Shown here: positions 7,632-15,436 of the stretch, one piece after another | How positions within the stretch are numbered: the stretch's first letter is position 1 | Layout of the letters: each line of letters opens with the position of its first letter | NCBI GenBank assembly: GCA_964633355.1 | Contig: CAZWGO010000023.1 | Location: 1-35,067 of the forward strand | DNA length: 35,067 bases | DNA from: Micavibrio_B sp964633355 | Lineage (GTDB): Bacteria; Pseudomonadota; Alphaproteobacteria; Micavibrionales; Micavibrionaceae | Reading direction: 5' to 3' | The notes under the pieces: model-generated | The model's input: the letters and a program-made list of their open reading frames with translations, nothing else | Database searches by the model: none | Told to the model about the DNA's origin: nothing | Made by a program: the position numbers and the translations under genes

Positions 7632-8432
7632 ATGAACGATTTCTTTGCATCGGCTTTTAAAAGATTGCGGCTGCTGCCCTTGCTCGTCATGGTGGCTTCA
7701 CTGGCATTTATGGTTCGTGTCGGGGATACGTTTTTTCAGATCAAAAATCTGGGATCGGCCTACGCGCAAGAAGAGAAAAAAGAAGAAAAGCCGAAAGTCG
7801 CGGAGGTTAATAACGCCGAGCCGCCGAAAGATGAATTGCCGGATGCAAAAACGGCTTCCGCGCCAAAGCTCGCCAATCCGGCTGACAAGCCTGCGGTCAA
7901 AGGCGAAAAAGTGGTCGCAACGAAAGATTGGCAGGATTCGGATTCGGATTTTGATGACTCCACCGTCCGCAAGGAAGTCTACGACGATTTGATGGAGCGT
8001 CGCCAGATGATCGAGCAAAAAGAAAAACAGCTCGACCAACGCGAGGCGTTGTTGAAAGCAGGGACCGAAGAAATTAATAAGAAAGTCGAAGAGCTGACAG
8101 CAATTCGCAATGAAATTCAATCCTTACTCAAAAAGCAAAATGCGGAGGAAGAAGCCAATACTTCCAAACTGGTCAAGATATACGAGGGTATGAAGCCCAA
8201 AGATGCCGCCAAGATTTTTAACCAGCTCGATATGGACGTTCTTCTATCAGTAGTTACTAAAATGTCCGAGCGTAAAGTATCTCCTATCATCGCGCTGATG
8301 GACCCGCAAAAAGCACGCAGTCTGACGCTTTTCCTTGCCGAGCAGAATAAATTACCGGGGACCGGATCGACCACTGCGGGTTTCGGTAATCCGAATGCGC
8401 CGCCCCCAATTCCAGAATCAGCGGTTCGCTAG
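7632..8432 (+). CDS. motE: MotE-family motility chaperone
   Basis: MotE is a periplasmic protein in alphaproteobacteria that assists the stator-associated MotC. The 266-residue product has a signal or anchor helix (about residues 13-30), then AYAQ. A charged, proline-rich linker (about 46-105) leads to a coiled coil (about 112-175). The conserved C-terminal domain contains KIYEGMKPKDAAKIFNQLD, similar to the MgtE N-terminal fold. A low-complexity proline-rich tail ends it. It closes the fliL operon. Whether the N-terminus is cleaved or anchored cannot be decided by eye. Confidence 0.88.
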   Translation: MNDFFASAFKRLRLLPLLVMVASLAFMVRVGDTFFQIKNLGSAYAQEEKKEEKPKVAEVNNAEPPKDELPDAKTASAPKLANPADKPAVKGEKVVATKDWQDSDSDFDDSTVRKEVYDDLMERRQMIEQKEKQLDQREALLKAGTEEINKKVEELTAIRNEIQSLLKKQNAEEEANTSKLVKIYEGMKPKDAAKIFNQLDMDVLLSVVTKMSERKVSPIIALMDPQKARSLTLFLAEQNKLPGTGSTTAGFGNPNAPPPIPESAVR

Positions 8433-8626
8433 ATAAATTACTGTCTTTTAGCCTGCAAATTATGCGTTTAAGCTAAATTCTAAAGTTGAATACATAATGA
8501 ATCCTTTCTTTTAAATACTCCCTGAAGCGTAGTATTTTATTAATTATTGCGTAGCATACTGAGCTTCTATTTTAATTCGGCGCAAAGCCGCCAGACACTG
8601 TCAGTATATTTCCAGGAGATGCCAGA

Positions 8627-9013
8627 ATGGCCGTAGATAAAAATATGAATGTCTTGATCGTCGACGATTACAAGACGATGTTGCGTATTATCAATAATCT
8701 GCTCAAGCAGCTTGGCTTTTCCAATATCGACGAAGCGACCGACGGTACGATGGCGCTCGATATGTTTAAATCTAAAAATTACGGTCTCGTGATTTCCGAC
8801 TGGAATATGGAGCCGATGTCCGGCATCGAACTTTTGAGACATATCCGCGGTGGCGACCAAAATAAAAACGTGCCGTTCATCATGATTACGGCTGAAAGCA
8901 AAACGGAAAACGTCATTGCCGCGAAACAGGCAGGCGTCAATAATTATATCGTGAAGCCTTTCAATGCCGAAACTTTAAAGATGAAAATGTCCGCTGTTCT
9001 CGGCGAATTCTAA
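8627..9013 (+). CDS. cheY: Chemotaxis response regulator CheY
   Basis: This is a single-domain receiver of 128 residues. The acidic pocket is D13 and D14, the phosphorylation site is D58 (in the stretch ISDWNM), and the switch residues are T88 and K110 (KPFN). It lacks any output domain, so it acts by binding FliM. AGGAG lies 8 bases before the ATG. cheZ follows after 18 bases. The 194-base gap to motE holds no clear promoter, but contains an inverted repeat TTTAGC/GCTAAA (8447-8477) without a T tract. Confidence 0.95.
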   Translation: MAVDKNMNVLIVDDYKTMLRIINNLLKQLGFSNIDEATDGTMALDMFKSKNYGLVISDWNMEPMSGIELLRHIRGGDQNKNVPFIMITAESKTENVIAAKQAGVNNYIVKPFNAETLKMKMSAVLGEF

Positions 9014-9031
9014 GAAATCACAGGGGATCCC

Positions 9032-9625
9032 ATGTCACAAGCAGTTACAAAAATAGGCCGCGATCAGGTGGTCGATATAATCAATTCAGTTATCGCCAAG
9101 GTGGAGGCTAAGGAAGAGATATCTCGTGAGAAGATTTTTACTGAATTGAAAGATCTTCAGGCCTTGATTGAAGATACGCGCCGTCAAATCAGCGATACGA
9201 AATTAGGCGACGTATCATTTTCTCATATTCCAACAGCTACAGGCGAGCTTGACGCGGTTATTGCTGCAACAGAAGCGGCTACCAGTACGATCATGGATGG
9301 CTGCGAGAATATTTCAGCCGAAGCAGAAAAGCTCCCCCCTGAAAATAAGCAGGTTGTGCTGGATGAGGTAACAAAGATCCTAGAGGCATGTTCGTTTCAG
9401 GACATAACGGGACAGCGCATCAGCAAGGTTACTAAAAATATTAAGGCTATCGAGGAAAAAGTCAGCGCGTTGATGAAAATTCTCGGTGACAATATTCCTG
9501 ACTTTCCCATGGGCAGCGATGAGGATACCCGCGTCGGCGACGAGCGCCTGAAGAACGGTCCGCAAATGCCGGATAAGGCTGTGTCTCAGGATGATATTGA
9601 TAAGTTGCTGGCCGACTTGTTCTGA
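9032..9625 (+). CDS. cheZ: CheZ-family CheY-P phosphatase
   Basis: CheZ dephosphorylates CheY-P. The 197-residue product is almost all helical. The catalytic motif is seen in FQDITGQRI, with D124 and Q128 at the positions of the E. coli CheZ catalytic Asp/Gln pair. The last 13 residues (SQDDIDKLLADLF) form the CheY-docking peptide and closely resemble the FliM CheY-binding motif seen upstream. The gene sits 18 bases behind cheY, which suits a kinase-output and signal-termination pair. No cheA or cheW is in the window. Confidence 0.9.
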   Translation: MSQAVTKIGRDQVVDIINSVIAKVEAKEEISREKIFTELKDLQALIEDTRRQISDTKLGDVSFSHIPTATGELDAVIAATEAATSTIMDGCENISAEAEKLPPENKQVVLDEVTKILEACSFQDITGQRISKVTKNIKAIEEKVSALMKILGDNIPDFPMGSDEDTRVGDERLKNGPQMPDKAVSQDDIDKLLADLF

Positions 9626-9631
9626 TTTTTA

Positions 9632-9712
9632 AACGCGAACTTCCGAAGACCCGAAGTCATTATCCTTGCAATTCGGAAAACGACCATACTTTGGGTTTCG
9701 GATCTTCGTGTT
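9632..9712. other. Long imperfect inverted repeat between cheZ and the TPR gene
   Basis: Arms at 9632-9656 and 9689-9712 pair over about 20 of 24 positions (core TCCGAA and ACCC segments). A shorter competing stem uses TTCCGAA (9641-9647) with TTCGGAA (9672-9678). No T tract follows on either side, so it is not a classic terminator. It may be an old palindromic repeat or a leader RNA structure. Confidence 0.4.
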
Positions 9713-9749
9713 AAAGAAAAGGAATAATAAGAAGCGGTATAAACAGCCT

Positions 9750-9766
9750 TTGTAGTTGTTCTACAA
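9750..9766. promoter_or_regulatory. Small perfect palindrome upstream of the TPR gene
   Basis: TTGTAG (9750-9755) and CTACAA (9761-9766) flank TTGTT. It lies 25 bases before the start codon and could be an operator or a leader hairpin that hides the weak ribosome binding region. Confidence 0.3.
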
Positions 9767-9790
9767 CTTGGCCTATGGCAAATTCATTCC

Positions 9791-12766
9791 ATGGTCCGAA
9801 TCCGTCATACAGCTCTGATCTTTGCGCTTCTTGCCTCGACATCTTTAGCTCATGCCGATGATGCAGTCAGCGTGCGTGCAAGCGCCAAGGACGATTATAC
9901 GCGGATTGTGTTCGAATGGCCAAAGCCGCCATCTTATGTGACTGATAAAACATCGTCCGAGCTGACACTAAAATTCCAGAGCGCCGCCAGCTTCAAAATT
10001 GAAGGTGCATCTCCAGCCGGATTGCCGCGCGTAACAGCGTATTCAACACCAGACGGTAAAACGGCAGTGATCGGTTTTACAACCGGTCAGGAAGTGCGTC
10101 ATTTCGAAATTGGAAATCGCGTGATTGTCGATATTCGCGGGCCTGCGAACGCGGCAGTAGTTACAAAGGCTGAAGTAAAACCCGCAGTCGAGACACCCTC
10201 ACCCCAACCCTCTCCCTTGAGGGAGAGGGAGTTAAAGGTCGAAGCGCCAAAAATAGTGGCCGCGCCTGCAGCCAAGGTCGAAAAAATCGAGCCGGTTTCC
10301 AAGCCATCGTTCCAGATTCAGATTACATCAACGGAAAAAATGGGGCTGGCAGTTTTCAAAAGATTTGGCAATCTCTGGATCGTTGTCGATGTGGCGGATT
10401 ATCCGCTGGAGCCGGAGATAACCGGCAATAATAAAAAGCTCGGCACGTTCGAACGCATTCCGTTGAAAGAAGCCACCGCCTTTCGTCTGGCCTTGCCGGA
10501 AGATAAGGATTTTCATGTCGAGGGCAGCGGCCTTGTCTGGAAGATTACGGCCAACAGTCAGGCCGCGCTTGCTGCAGCTACCGAATTTCAAAAGGTAAAA
10601 GAAGGCGATAATGCCGCCCTGTTATGGCCGGTGGCGACAGCACGGCGCGTAGTTGAAATAGAAGACCCGTCTGCCGGTGATGTGTTAAAAGTTGCTACCG
10701 TTGAAGCTGCGCGGTTTTATAGCGGTAATGTTCACAGATTTGCCGAGTTTAATTCCTTAGAGTCCTATGCCGGCCTTGCGGTTGAGAGCAAGATCGATGA
10801 TCTGAATGTTGAAAAAACAAAAGAGGGTATCAGGATCGATGCGCCGGAAGGGCTTTCTATATCACCTGAGAGCGATACGGCATTTTTGAAAACGCCGGAA
10901 ACGCAAGCTCCTGCAAAACCATTGCAAAATAATACGCCCCAGCAAGAAAAAGCCGAAGCGCCATTGAAGCCGGGGGCACGCATTTTCAGGTTCGGGGATT
11001 GGAAGATCGGCGATACGGATGCCATTGAGCAAAACCGCCGATTACTATTATCCGGCCTCGCTGAAAAAGACGAGCAGGCAAAAGCGCAGGATTTGTTGAA
11101 GCTTGCAAAAATGGAGCTTTCCCATGCGCATGGACAGGAAGCGTCAGGTTATCTCGATCTGGCCGAACAATTCGTACCCGACCTGAAAGGAACACCGGAA
11201 TTCTTAGCCTTGAAAGGCGCAGCGGATGCCATTTCCGGTAATTACGAGACGGCCCTCAAAGATTTTTCTGCAGAAAATTTGAAAGCTTTTCCGGAGACGA
11301 CTTTATGGAAGTCCTATGCACTGGCGGGTCTTGAAGACTGGAAGCAGGCGGCGGAGACATTGCCCTCCAGTTTCGATTCTCTTGCGGGCTATCCGGATGA
11401 GATAAGAATACCGGTGGCGCTCGGTTTAACAGAAGTTGCATTGCGTGACGGTAATTTATCCAAAGCCGAAGAGCTGATGAAACTGGCCGAAGGGGAGAAG
11501 CTTATCCTGCCGTATCAATCCGCTCTCAATTACATGAAAGGCGAGGCGCTGCGCCAGCAAGGCAAGGGCAAGGAAGCCGAAAAGCTTTGGGAGGAGCTGA
11601 GCAAAGGCAAAGACGATTTGTATCGCGCGAAAGCAGGATTGGCGCTGACAAGCCTGCAGCTTGAAAACAAGGAGCTAAAACCGGCGGATGGTATCAATCG
11701 TCTGGAAGGGCTGCGCTATGCATGGCGCGGCGATGAGCTGGAAACGTCGATCAATTATCGCCTTGGCAAATTATACATTGCCAATAACGATCCGCTCAAA
11801 GGGCTGGCCTTGATGCGCCAGGCATCGTCACTGGCGCCTACGCCCGACCAAAGCCAAAAGATTGATGCAGAAATGGTTACGACGTTCAACAATCTCTTCG
11901 AGCCGAACCGTATCAAGGATATCAATCCTGTCGATGCCATCAGTCTCTACAACGAATTTTCAAGCCTGTCGCCGCCGGGTCCGGCAACGGACAGGATTGT
12001 GCGGCAATTAGCGGATCGTCTGGTCGATGCGGATTTATTACCAAGAGCGGCCAATCTTTTACAAACCCAGATCGATGCCGGAAAAGTCAGCGGCATCGAA
12101 GGTGCAACAACTGCCGTGCGTCTTGCATCGATTTATATTCAGGACAACAAGCCAGCGAAAGCGCTGGCAATTCTCGATAAGGCATCGGCTTTTCTTGGTA
12201 AGGAAGATGCCCCGGGACTAAAAAGGCAAATCGTTCTTTTAAAAGCGGAAGCCTTATCCGAACAAAAAAAGCCGGAAGAGGCTTTTGCGATGCTGGCGGG
12301 TCTTGAGCAAGATGAAGAAGTTTTGAGGCTTCGCGCCGATATCGGATGGACCAATCAGCGCTGGCAGGATGCGGCGGACTCTCTGGAAGCATTGGTTCAG
12401 ACGAGCCAGATTTCACCGACACGTCCGGCAAGTGATGAAGAAGCAAATCTACTGCTTAACTGGGCGGTTGCGCTTTATCTGGCCGATAACAGATACGTAC
12501 TGGCAAATTTGCGTGAAAAATTTTCGACCGCGATGGCAGCGACATCAAAGTCCAGCCAATTTGAAGTTGTAACGCGTCCACGCCAAAGCGCGCTCCTTGC
12601 CGATCGTGATACAATCGATGCGATTATTGAAGAGACTGAGATATTCAAAGGCTTCGTTGAAAATTCTCGCGCCACACAAAATGCGCAAACCAATCAGGCT
12701 CCAGCCAAAAATGTCGCGCCGGTAACGCCTGCAAAACCGCCAGTTACAGTGCCTTCTGAAAATTAA
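9791..12766 (+). CDS. Large exported tetratricopeptide-repeat protein
   Basis: The 991-residue product has a Sec signal (cleavage after AHA, residue 22). Next comes an AMIN-like beta domain (about 24-115, with the DYTRIVFEWPKP and VIVDIRGP edges), then a Pro/Ala linker (about 125-175). A second similar beta module (about 176-265) is followed by many degenerate TPR helical pairs from about 400 to 930, and a Pro/Ala/Asn-rich tail. Such an architecture suggests a periplasmic scaffold. Its place between cheZ and fliP suggests, but does not prove, a motility or envelope role. A palindromic repeat is inserted in frame at 10194-10231 (residues about 135-148). No strong ribosome binding site precedes ATG 9791. 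I cannot name it. Confidence 0.85.
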   Translation: MVRIRHTALIFALLASTSLAHADDAVSVRASAKDDYTRIVFEWPKPPSYVTDKTSSELTLKFQSAASFKIEGASPAGLPRVTAYSTPDGKTAVIGFTTGQEVRHFEIGNRVIVDIRGPANAAVVTKAEVKPAVETPSPQPSPLRERELKVEAPKIVAAPAAKVEKIEPVSKPSFQIQITSTEKMGLAVFKRFGNLWIVVDVADYPLEPEITGNNKKLGTFERIPLKEATAFRLALPEDKDFHVEGSGLVWKITANSQAALAAATEFQKVKEGDNAALLWPVATARRVVEIEDPSAGDVLKVATVEAARFYSGNVHRFAEFNSLESYAGLAVESKIDDLNVEKTKEGIRIDAPEGLSISPESDTAFLKTPETQAPAKPLQNNTPQQEKAEAPLKPGARIFRFGDWKIGDTDAIEQNRRLLLSGLAEKDEQAKAQDLLKLAKMELSHAHGQEASGYLDLAEQFVPDLKGTPEFLALKGAADAISGNYETALKDFSAENLKAFPETTLWKSYALAGLEDWKQAAETLPSSFDSLAGYPDEIRIPVALGLTEVALRDGNLSKAEELMKLAEGEKLILPYQSALNYMKGEALRQQGKGKEAEKLWEELSKGKDDLYRAKAGLALTSLQLENKELKPADGINRLEGLRYAWRGDELETSINYRLGKLYIANNDPLKGLALMRQASSLAPTPDQSQKIDAEMVTTFNNLFEPNRIKDINPVDAISLYNEFSSLSPPGPATDRIVRQLADRLVDADLLPRAANLLQTQIDAGKVSGIEGATTAVRLASIYIQDNKPAKALAILDKASAFLGKEDAPGLKRQIVLLKAEALSEQKKPEEAFAMLAGLEQDEEVLRLRADIGWTNQRWQDAADSLEALVQTSQISPTRPASDEEANLLLNWAVALYLADNRYVLANLREKFSTAMAATSKSSQFEVVTRPRQSALLADRDTIDAIIEETEIFKGFVENSRATQNAQTNQAPAKNVAPVTPAKPPVTVPSEN
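10194..10231 (+). repeat. REP-like palindromic repeat inside a coding region
   Basis: CACCCTCACCCCAA is followed by perfect 10-bp arms CCCTCTCCCT (10208-10217) and AGGGAGAGGG (10220-10229). The element keeps the reading frame and encodes the foreign-looking peptide TPSPQPSPLRERE in the Pro/Ala linker of the TPR protein. It matches the family of the two copies at 1453 and 1535. Confidence 0.85.
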
Positions 12767-12809
12767 CTATTGTTGAAATTTGACGATCCAAATATTTCCG
12801 TGCAATAGT
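12766..12809 (+). terminator. Possible terminator hairpin after the TPR gene
   Basis: Perfect arms ACTATTG (12766-12772, starting in the stop codon) and CAATAGT (12803-12809) enclose a second AAATTTG/CAAAT pairing. A pyrimidine-rich TCTTTCTCCTTT follows. The structure is A/T-rich, so termination would be weak. Confidence 0.4.
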
Positions 12810-12841
12810 CTTTCTCCTTTATTATTGAGTGAGAAATTTAA

Positions 12842-13393
12842 ATGCGTAACGAGCTATGGATACCTTTTTATGAAGCAGTAGATAATATTCGCGGCGGCTT
12901 ACTGCCAATCGTCGAAACCGGTTTTTCTTCAGATAGTCATGTTTCCTCTCTTACCCGACAATTCAGAGTTTCTTGCCGTCAGGATGCTGTGGCTTTCCGC
13001 ATAGCCGCAAAAGAAATCGCTAAAACATGCAATGGCAGCTTTTTAACAATCAAAAGTAAAGTCGAGTTTCCAGTTACGGATTTTGACAGCCAGCGAACAT
13101 ATTTTCCAAGTATCGAATTTAGCTTTACCGGATGCTGGGACAATGTCAGCAGATCGGTGGAAGCGTTGAAGAAGTGCGCGCAAGGCGAGCGTCCCGGATT
13201 TGACGATCTAGATTTCTGGCAAGCAGATGTCGATCCTGAGGCTGTGTATTTTGAAAGACGACAGCGCGTTCTGGAACGCTCCAAAGGATTGCCTGTCGGC
13301 ATGATCGACAAGCGCAATTCAGTCTTCATCGTTAATGGCGAACAGCAGGAGCACGCAATCCGCGATTTCCTGAAACTATCCGTTCAGCCCTGA
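12842..13393 (+). CDS. Unknown protein (183 aa) in the flagellar cluster
   Basis: I do not recognise this family. The product is soluble, with no signal peptide or membrane segment, and has four cysteines (three of them within the first 110 residues). The middle (about residues 70-105) looks beta-rich; 125-185 looks helical and charged. It starts 75 bases after the TPR gene and converges with fliP, whose stop is 4 bases away. The complete open frame over 180 codons with ordinary codon use supports a real gene. Function is unknown. Confidence 0.65.
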   Translation: MRNELWIPFYEAVDNIRGGLLPIVETGFSSDSHVSSLTRQFRVSCRQDAVAFRIAAKEIAKTCNGSFLTIKSKVEFPVTDFDSQRTYFPSIEFSFTGCWDNVSRSVEALKKCAQGERPGFDDLDFWQADVDPEAVYFERRQRVLERSKGLPVGMIDKRNSVFIVNGEQQEHAIRDFLKLSVQP

Positions 13394-13397
13394 TATT

Positions 13398-14258
13398 TTA
13401 AGGTGTAGGCGTTGCACCTGGCGCTAGCGGCGGTGCGGACATAGAAGGGCCGACATCCGGCGGCATCTCAAAGCTTTGGATGAGCGCGCCCGCGATCAAA
13501 TTCCATCCATCGACCAGCACGAAGAAAATAATCTTGAACGGCAGCGAGATAACGATCGGCGGCAGCATCATCATACCCATCGACATCAGGATAGAGGAGG
13601 TGACGATATCGATCACGAGGAATGGCAGGAAAAGCATAAAGCCGATTTCAAAGGCGCGGCGCAGTTCAGAAATCATGAAAGCGGGAACGACGACCTGAAT
13701 AGGCGTGGCCAGCGGATCTTCGACCGGCGGCGTTTTCGAGACTTCCATGAATAGTCGTAAATCCGCTTCGCGTACGTTGCGAAGCATGAATTCCTTGAAT
13801 GGTCCAACCGAACGATTGAAGGCCTCCATTTCATCGATTTCTTCTGCAATCAATGGCTTTATGCCCTGGTTATAAGCGGCTTCAAATGTCGGGGCCATGA
13901 TAAAGAAGGTCAGGAACATCGCCAGCGAAATCATGACCGTATTGGGTGGCGTTTGCTGCAGGCCGAGCGCCGAACGCAGGAAGGACAAGACGACGATGAT
14001 CCGCGTGAAGGAAGTCATCATGATAAGAATGGATGGTGCCAAAGACAGAACCGTCATCAGGGCCATAAGTTGAATGACCGTGCCGGATACAGTTCCCGGA
14101 TTGTTTCCACCTAGATCCATGGAAATAACCTGGGCAAGGGCGGGATTGTACAGAACGCCTGCCAGCATTATGGTGTTGATGATGGCAAAAGCCATCAGCG
14201 AACGCATGCCATATTTTTTACAGAAAGAAGTAAATTTATCTGGAGTTGATTGTGTCAT
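13398..14258 (-). CDS. fliP: Flagellar type III export gate protein FliP
   Basis: FliP forms, with FliQ and FliR, the core export gate. I use ATG 14258 (286 residues); the longer frame begins with TTG at 14297 and overlaps fliO by 62 bases. A signal peptide precedes ALAQ (FliP is processed in known cases). Conserved features are FTRIIVVLSFLRSALGLQQTPPN, four transmembrane helices, a periplasmic loop with MEAFNRSVGPFKEFMLRN, and PAFMISELRRAFEIGF. The C-terminal Pro-rich tail after the last helix is unusual but short. It is the last gene of fhlB-like-fliO-fliP and overlaps fliO by about 23 bases. Confidence 0.95.
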   Translation of the reverse strand: MTQSTPDKFTSFCKKYGMRSLMAFAIINTIMLAGVLYNPALAQVISMDLGGNNPGTVSGTVIQLMALMTVLSLAPSILIMMTSFTRIIVVLSFLRSALGLQQTPPNTVMISLAMFLTFFIMAPTFEAAYNQGIKPLIAEEIDEMEAFNRSVGPFKEFMLRNVREADLRLFMEVSKTPPVEDPLATPIQVVVPAFMISELRRAFEIGFMLFLPFLVIDIVTSSILMSMGMMMLPPIVISLPFKIIFFVLVDGWNLIAGALIQSFEMPPDVGPSMSAPPLAPGATPTP

Positions 14259-14535
14259 GTGCCGCGTTTTCAATAGGGGCTTCGATTCCCGTTTCAACTA
14301 CAGTTTCACCTGTAGGGCTTAAAATAACAAGATGCTCTTTATCATCGCGTTGCAAAATCACGGCGCGGTGACGACTGTCGAGCATGATCGCTTCAACGAT
14401 TCTAAGGCGGCGTTTGCTGCTGGTCGGCTGCATTGATCCTAAATTGAGTTTTTTCAGGATCAGAAAAAACCCGCCCATCAATCCGATGACAAAAGTAAAC
14501 GCCATCAGGAAACGTAAATAATCAGTCCAGTTCAT
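14236..14535 (-). CDS. fliO: Flagellar biosynthesis protein FliO
   Basis: FliO is a small membrane protein that helps assemble the FliP ring. The 99-residue product has one N-terminal transmembrane helix (about residues 7-28), then the FliO cytoplasmic domain with RLRIVEAIMLDSRHRAVILQ and a HLVILSPTGETVVE strand. It starts 3 bases after the fhlB-like stop and overlaps fliP, as expected for fliO-fliP pairs. Confidence 0.9.
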   Translation of the reverse strand: MNWTDYLRFLMAFTFVIGLMGGFFLILKKLNLGSMQPTSSKRRLRIVEAIMLDSRHRAVILQRDDKEHLVILSPTGETVVETGIEAPIENAAHDTINSR

Positions 14536-14538
14536 TAA

Positions 14539-14958
14539 TCAGTCTTTCTTTTCTTCCAAACTCTCCAGAACCGCATCAAAGGGATTTGGCTCGCCATTTG
14601 CACGGTACACGTAAGACAGGATTTCGGCGACGGCAAAAAATGCCTCCGACGGCACAGGGCTATCCAGCTCGATGCCGGCGAGCATCTCGGCCAGCGCCGA
14701 ATCCTCGCGAACATTGATGCCGTTTTCAAAGGCAAGCTGCAGAATCTGCTCGGCAAGTTTTCCCCTTCCGGCAGCCGTAATGCGCGGCAATTCTTCACCA
14801 CTTTCCCCGGCGGTGATGGCGACGGCTGTCTGGCGCTTGGGTATTTTCCTTATATTTGAAGGGCTTAGATTCTTTTTTGACCCGTCATCATATTCATCGA
14901 AATCTGGCATAAACCCTGCAAATTGTTGTGGTGGGTAAGTAAAACCGCTGGCACTCAT
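14539..14958 (-). CDS. Stand-alone FlhB C-terminal-domain protein (FhlB/FlhX-like)
   Basis: The 139-residue product matches only the cytoplasmic part of FlhB. Residues about 45-130 align with the FlhB C-domain: AVAITAG at the AVALKY position, AEQILQLAFENGINVRED at the IRELGKEHNVEIVEN position, and VPSEAFFAVAEILSYVYRAN at IPPELFKAVAEVISYVLQ. The NPTH autocleavage loop is absent, and the first 40 residues are acidic and probably disordered. Such short FlhB paralogues occur in many flagellated bacteria and in some cases can replace the cleaved FlhB fragment. It opens the fliO-fliP operon, and its 5' coding region contains the flgB sigma-54 promoter. Confidence 0.85.
   Translation of the reverse strand: MSASGFTYPPQQFAGFMPDFDEYDDGSKKNLSPSNIRKIPKRQTAVAITAGESGEELPRITAAGRGKLAEQILQLAFENGINVREDSALAEMLAGIELDSPVPSEAFFAVAEILSYVYRANGEPNPFDAVLESLEEKKD
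14905..14920 (+). promoter_or_regulatory. Sigma-54 (-24/-12) promoter for flgB operon
   Basis: The site reads TGGCAT, then AAACC, then CTGCA, with GG and GC at the exact 12-base spacing. It is nearly the same -12 box as the flgF promoter. The predicted start is near 14931, 65 bases before flgB. It lies within the first 20 codons of the divergent fhlB-like gene. Confidence 0.75.
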
Positions 14959-14995
14959 AAAAATACGAGGTCAGCAGAACATAGGGTTAAGGGTC

Positions 14996-15418
14996 ATGAC
15001 AACTGAAAATATCAGCCTCTTCCAGGCCATGAACGCGAAAATGCGTTATTTGCAAGATCGTCAAAAAGTAATTTCCCAGAATATCTCGAACGCCAACACG
15101 CCGAACTACCAGCCGAGCGATTTGAGCAAGGTCGATTTCGGTTCGACGCTCGATAACGTTATGAAGAATAGGGGCGGTGTTAAATCGGTAAAAATGGAGG
15201 CGACCAGCCCCGGCCATATGGGCTTTGATGAAAAAGTGCCGCAGGCGCGCACCGAAAAGCAAAAAGTCACTTATGAAGTCGATCCGGATAAAAATGCGGT
15301 CGTTCTCGAAGAGCAGATGATGAAAGCCTCTGATACCCAGATGAATTATAACCTGATGCTGAATGTCTATGCCAGTAACATGGAAATGATCCGTACCTCT
15401 ATCGGTAGAAGAAATTAA
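14996..15418 (+). CDS. flgB: Flagellar proximal rod protein FlgB
   Basis: FlgB is a proximal rod subunit next to the MS-ring. The 140-residue product has the rod motif VISQNISNANTPNYQPSD (about residues 24-41) and the C-terminal helix with MKASDTQMNYNLMLNVYASNMEMIR. Length is normal. It leads the operon flgB-flgC-fliE-fliQ-fliR-flhB-cckA; the start is supported by AAGGG just upstream and by the 18-base gap to flgC. Confidence 0.95.
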   Translation: MTTENISLFQAMNAKMRYLQDRQKVISQNISNANTPNYQPSDLSKVDFGSTLDNVMKNRGGVKSVKMEATSPGHMGFDEKVPQARTEKQKVTYEVDPDKNAVVLEEQMMKASDTQMNYNLMLNVYASNMEMIRTSIGRRN

Positions 15419-15436
15419 GGGAAAGGGAGATAAAAT

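Noticed and set aside
8447..8477. Inverted repeat after motE as terminator
   Set aside because: Only 6-bp arms with a long loop and no following T tract.
14259..14297. Longer fliP start (TTG at 14297)
   Set aside because: It would overlap fliO by 62 bases and add a polar extension before the signal peptide; ATG 14258 is better.
14949..14964. A TGGCAC word as a second -24 box before flgB
   Set aside because: No GC dinucleotide at the -12 distance; the site at 14905 fits fully.
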